From Flagellimonas flava (lineage in GTDB: Bacteria > Bacteroidota > Bacteroidia > Flavobacteriales > Flavobacteriaceae), in the NCBI RefSeq assembly GCF_900129665.1, contig NZ_FQWL01000002.1:434001-498000 (forward strand): a DNA stretch of 64,000 nt. The letters run 5' to 3'. Position 1 is the stretch's first letter, and the number at the start of each line of letters is the position of its first letter. The notes beneath the pieces are model-generated. The model was given only the letters and a program-made list of their open reading frames with translations, searched no databases and was not told the origin of the DNA. A program made the position numbers and the translations under genes. Positions 62,931-64,000 of the stretch are shown one piece after another.

Positions 62931-62938
62931 CAAAAATA
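62931..62938 (-). promoter_or_regulatory. -7 box directly before glyS
   Basis: The minus strand reads TATTTTTG, then four bases (CCGC), then the glyS ATG. If active, the message would begin at or beside the start codon. No TTG lies at the ideal distance upstream. Confidence 0.5.
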
Positions 62939-62962
62939 GAACTTTAGCTAAAAATGGGAGTT

Positions 62963-63859
62963 TTATTTCAATTGAAATTCGGTGGAAGCCAGCAGTCTTT
63001 CGTCTTCGAACACATTCAGTGTGTAGATTCCCTCAGCAAGGGAGCCTTCCGGGACGGTAATCGCATCACAAATGCTAATTTCCCGACCAGAGTAAACAAT
63101 CTCAACTTTCTTGCTATACGTATTGCCGCTTACAGAAATGGTGCTAGCATTGTCCTCAATAACCGACATGTTCGGGTCCAAAAATTGGAGGTATAGCACT
63201 TTAACATTACCATCTTCGTTGGGGTCTGCCAACACGGTTACACACCCTCTTAGTTTTTCAATCGTGGATGCCTTATTGGTCTTTAAAGGCCTGCCCGCAC
63301 GTAAGCGGAAACCACTACCCTCGGCATCTTGCAGTTTTAGATAGCTCTTTATCTTGAGTTCCCTCGCCAATTCCCGATTGGTTTCGCGAAGCAAAGATTC
63401 GGCTTTTTCCATATTGCTGGCCCTGCCCCGGACTTCTTCAAGCTGTCTTCGGGTCTCCTCGTATCTGTTGGCCAAAAGGCTGTTGTTATAGCGAAGAAAG
63501 TTGTTCTTGAGCTTTAGGCTATCGAAACGTACCTCGAGCATACGCAATTCCTTCCGAGTTTCCTTTAGTTTTACGATGCTGAAATTGAGTCGCCCCACGG
63601 AATCCAATAATTGTTGTACCTTGAACCTGGATGTCTGAAGCTCAATCTCGTTCACCTCGTTTAGACCAGACAACCGATCCACCTCAGCTTTCATTAATGT
63701 AAGGTCTTTTACCAATAAGGATTTCTCCTGTTCCAAAAAATTCATTTGGTTTTTGGACTGGGCATAGCTGTAATAAAAGGCAATAAGGATACCTACAATG
63801 ACCGCAACAAGCGCAGCAAAGATGATCTTGTAGTTAAAATTGGTATCCTGGGCATCCAT
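62963..63859 (-). CDS. Membrane-anchored coiled-coil protein, function unknown
   Basis: The 298-residue protein has one N-terminal membrane segment (about 10-31, KIIFAALVAVIVGILIAFYY) and then a long coiled coil at about 38-170 with heptads such as LEQEKSLLVKDLTLMKAEVD and MEKAESLLRETNRELARELK. A beta-rich domain of about 125 residues ends it (RGCVTVLADPNEDGNVKVLY). This layout suggests a periplasmic scaffold or a partner of a cell-envelope machine; I know no family function. It ends 36 bases upstream of the glyS start on the same strand. Confidence 0.72.
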   Translation of the reverse strand: MDAQDTNFNYKIIFAALVAVIVGILIAFYYSYAQSKNQMNFLEQEKSLLVKDLTLMKAEVDRLSGLNEVNEIELQTSRFKVQQLLDSVGRLNFSIVKLKETRKELRMLEVRFDSLKLKNNFLRYNNSLLANRYEETRRQLEEVRGRASNMEKAESLLRETNRELARELKIKSYLKLQDAEGSGFRLRAGRPLKTNKASTIEKLRGCVTVLADPNEDGNVKVLYLQFLDPNMSVIEDNASTISVSGNTYSKKVEIVYSGREISICDAITVPEGSLAEGIYTLNVFEDERLLASTEFQLK

Positions 63860-64000
63860 GAGGTTAATTGGCTACTGTAACGCGTATAAGATTTGATCCT
63901 TAAAAGGTTGGCTAAGATACTAAACGAGATTCACAACATACTATTGCCAATGGTGTGTTTTGGATGTAATGCGCAATTATCCAGAGGAGAACGTGTATTG
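63860..64000. other. Window end, no gene seen
   Basis: The last 141 bases hold no convincing reading frame. On the minus strand TATCTTAG near 63915 is a one-mismatch -7 box that may serve the coiled-coil protein gene. Confidence 0.5.

Overview
The window looks like chromosomal DNA from a marine or soil member of the Flavobacteriaceae (phylum Bacteroidota), probably near Muricauda/Allomuricauda or Maribacter; the genus is a guess from overall protein look, not a search. Reasons: gliding genes gldD and gldE next to mutY and ssb, TonB-dependent receptors, many Bacteroidota lipoproteins, DUF4270 beside glmS and panC, repeated -7 boxes of the form TAnnTTTG, almost no Shine-Dalgarno sequences, and several TTG or GTG starts. 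It is gene-dense with no gap over 300 bases. I saw no rRNA, tRNA, CRISPR array, insertion sequence or prophage.

Layout. 1-5150: rplU-rpmA (bL21 with an unusual C-terminal tail), a DUF4199 membrane protein, and a pair of periplasmic M16 peptidase genes, one catalytic and one not. 5160-7853: a four-gene envelope cassette rich in Met, His and Cys that may handle copper or another soft metal. 7859-11274 (minus): mutY-ssb-gldE-gldD. 11350-13536: an HU/IHF gene, a 29-residue highly basic peptide gene, and an RNase E/G gene with a structured leader. 13560-16461: a glycosidase-like lipoprotein and recX. 16484-24771: biotin synthesis genes bioF, bioD, bioA and bioB with two less usual companions (a ketoacyl synthase and a DUF2007 zinc ribbon), interrupted by an opposite-strand glycosyltransferase. 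24834-27155: M61 peptidase and an acetyltransferase. 27201-29076 (minus): atpD-atpC. 29239-36842 (minus): a TonB receptor, glmS, a DUF4270 lipoprotein and a truncated GT5 starch-synthase-like protein. 36945-41774 (plus): panC, panD, a flippase-like membrane protein, a probable pseudo-esterase and radA. 41837-46509: PQQ dehydrogenase with an inserted cytochrome c domain, aldo/keto reductase, exonuclease III and a small barrel. 46533-53203: an accessory stretch of mostly exported enzymes around a second TonB receptor. 53278-57685: a membrane-anchored LytTR regulator and small metabolic or membrane genes. 57764-63859: formate-THF ligase, a secreted protein of shifted base composition behind a striking direct repeat, glyS, and a coiled-coil membrane protein.

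No single large undescribed system is obvious. The observations I would follow first are the 29-residue basic peptide, the dedicated-looking ketoacyl synthase inside the biotin genes with an inverted repeat before bioB, the metal-like cassette at 5190-7853, the 21-bp-period direct repeats near 54143 and 59442 in the neighbourhood of a LytTR regulator, and two genes (bioF, glyS) whose -7 box sits only four bases from the ATG.
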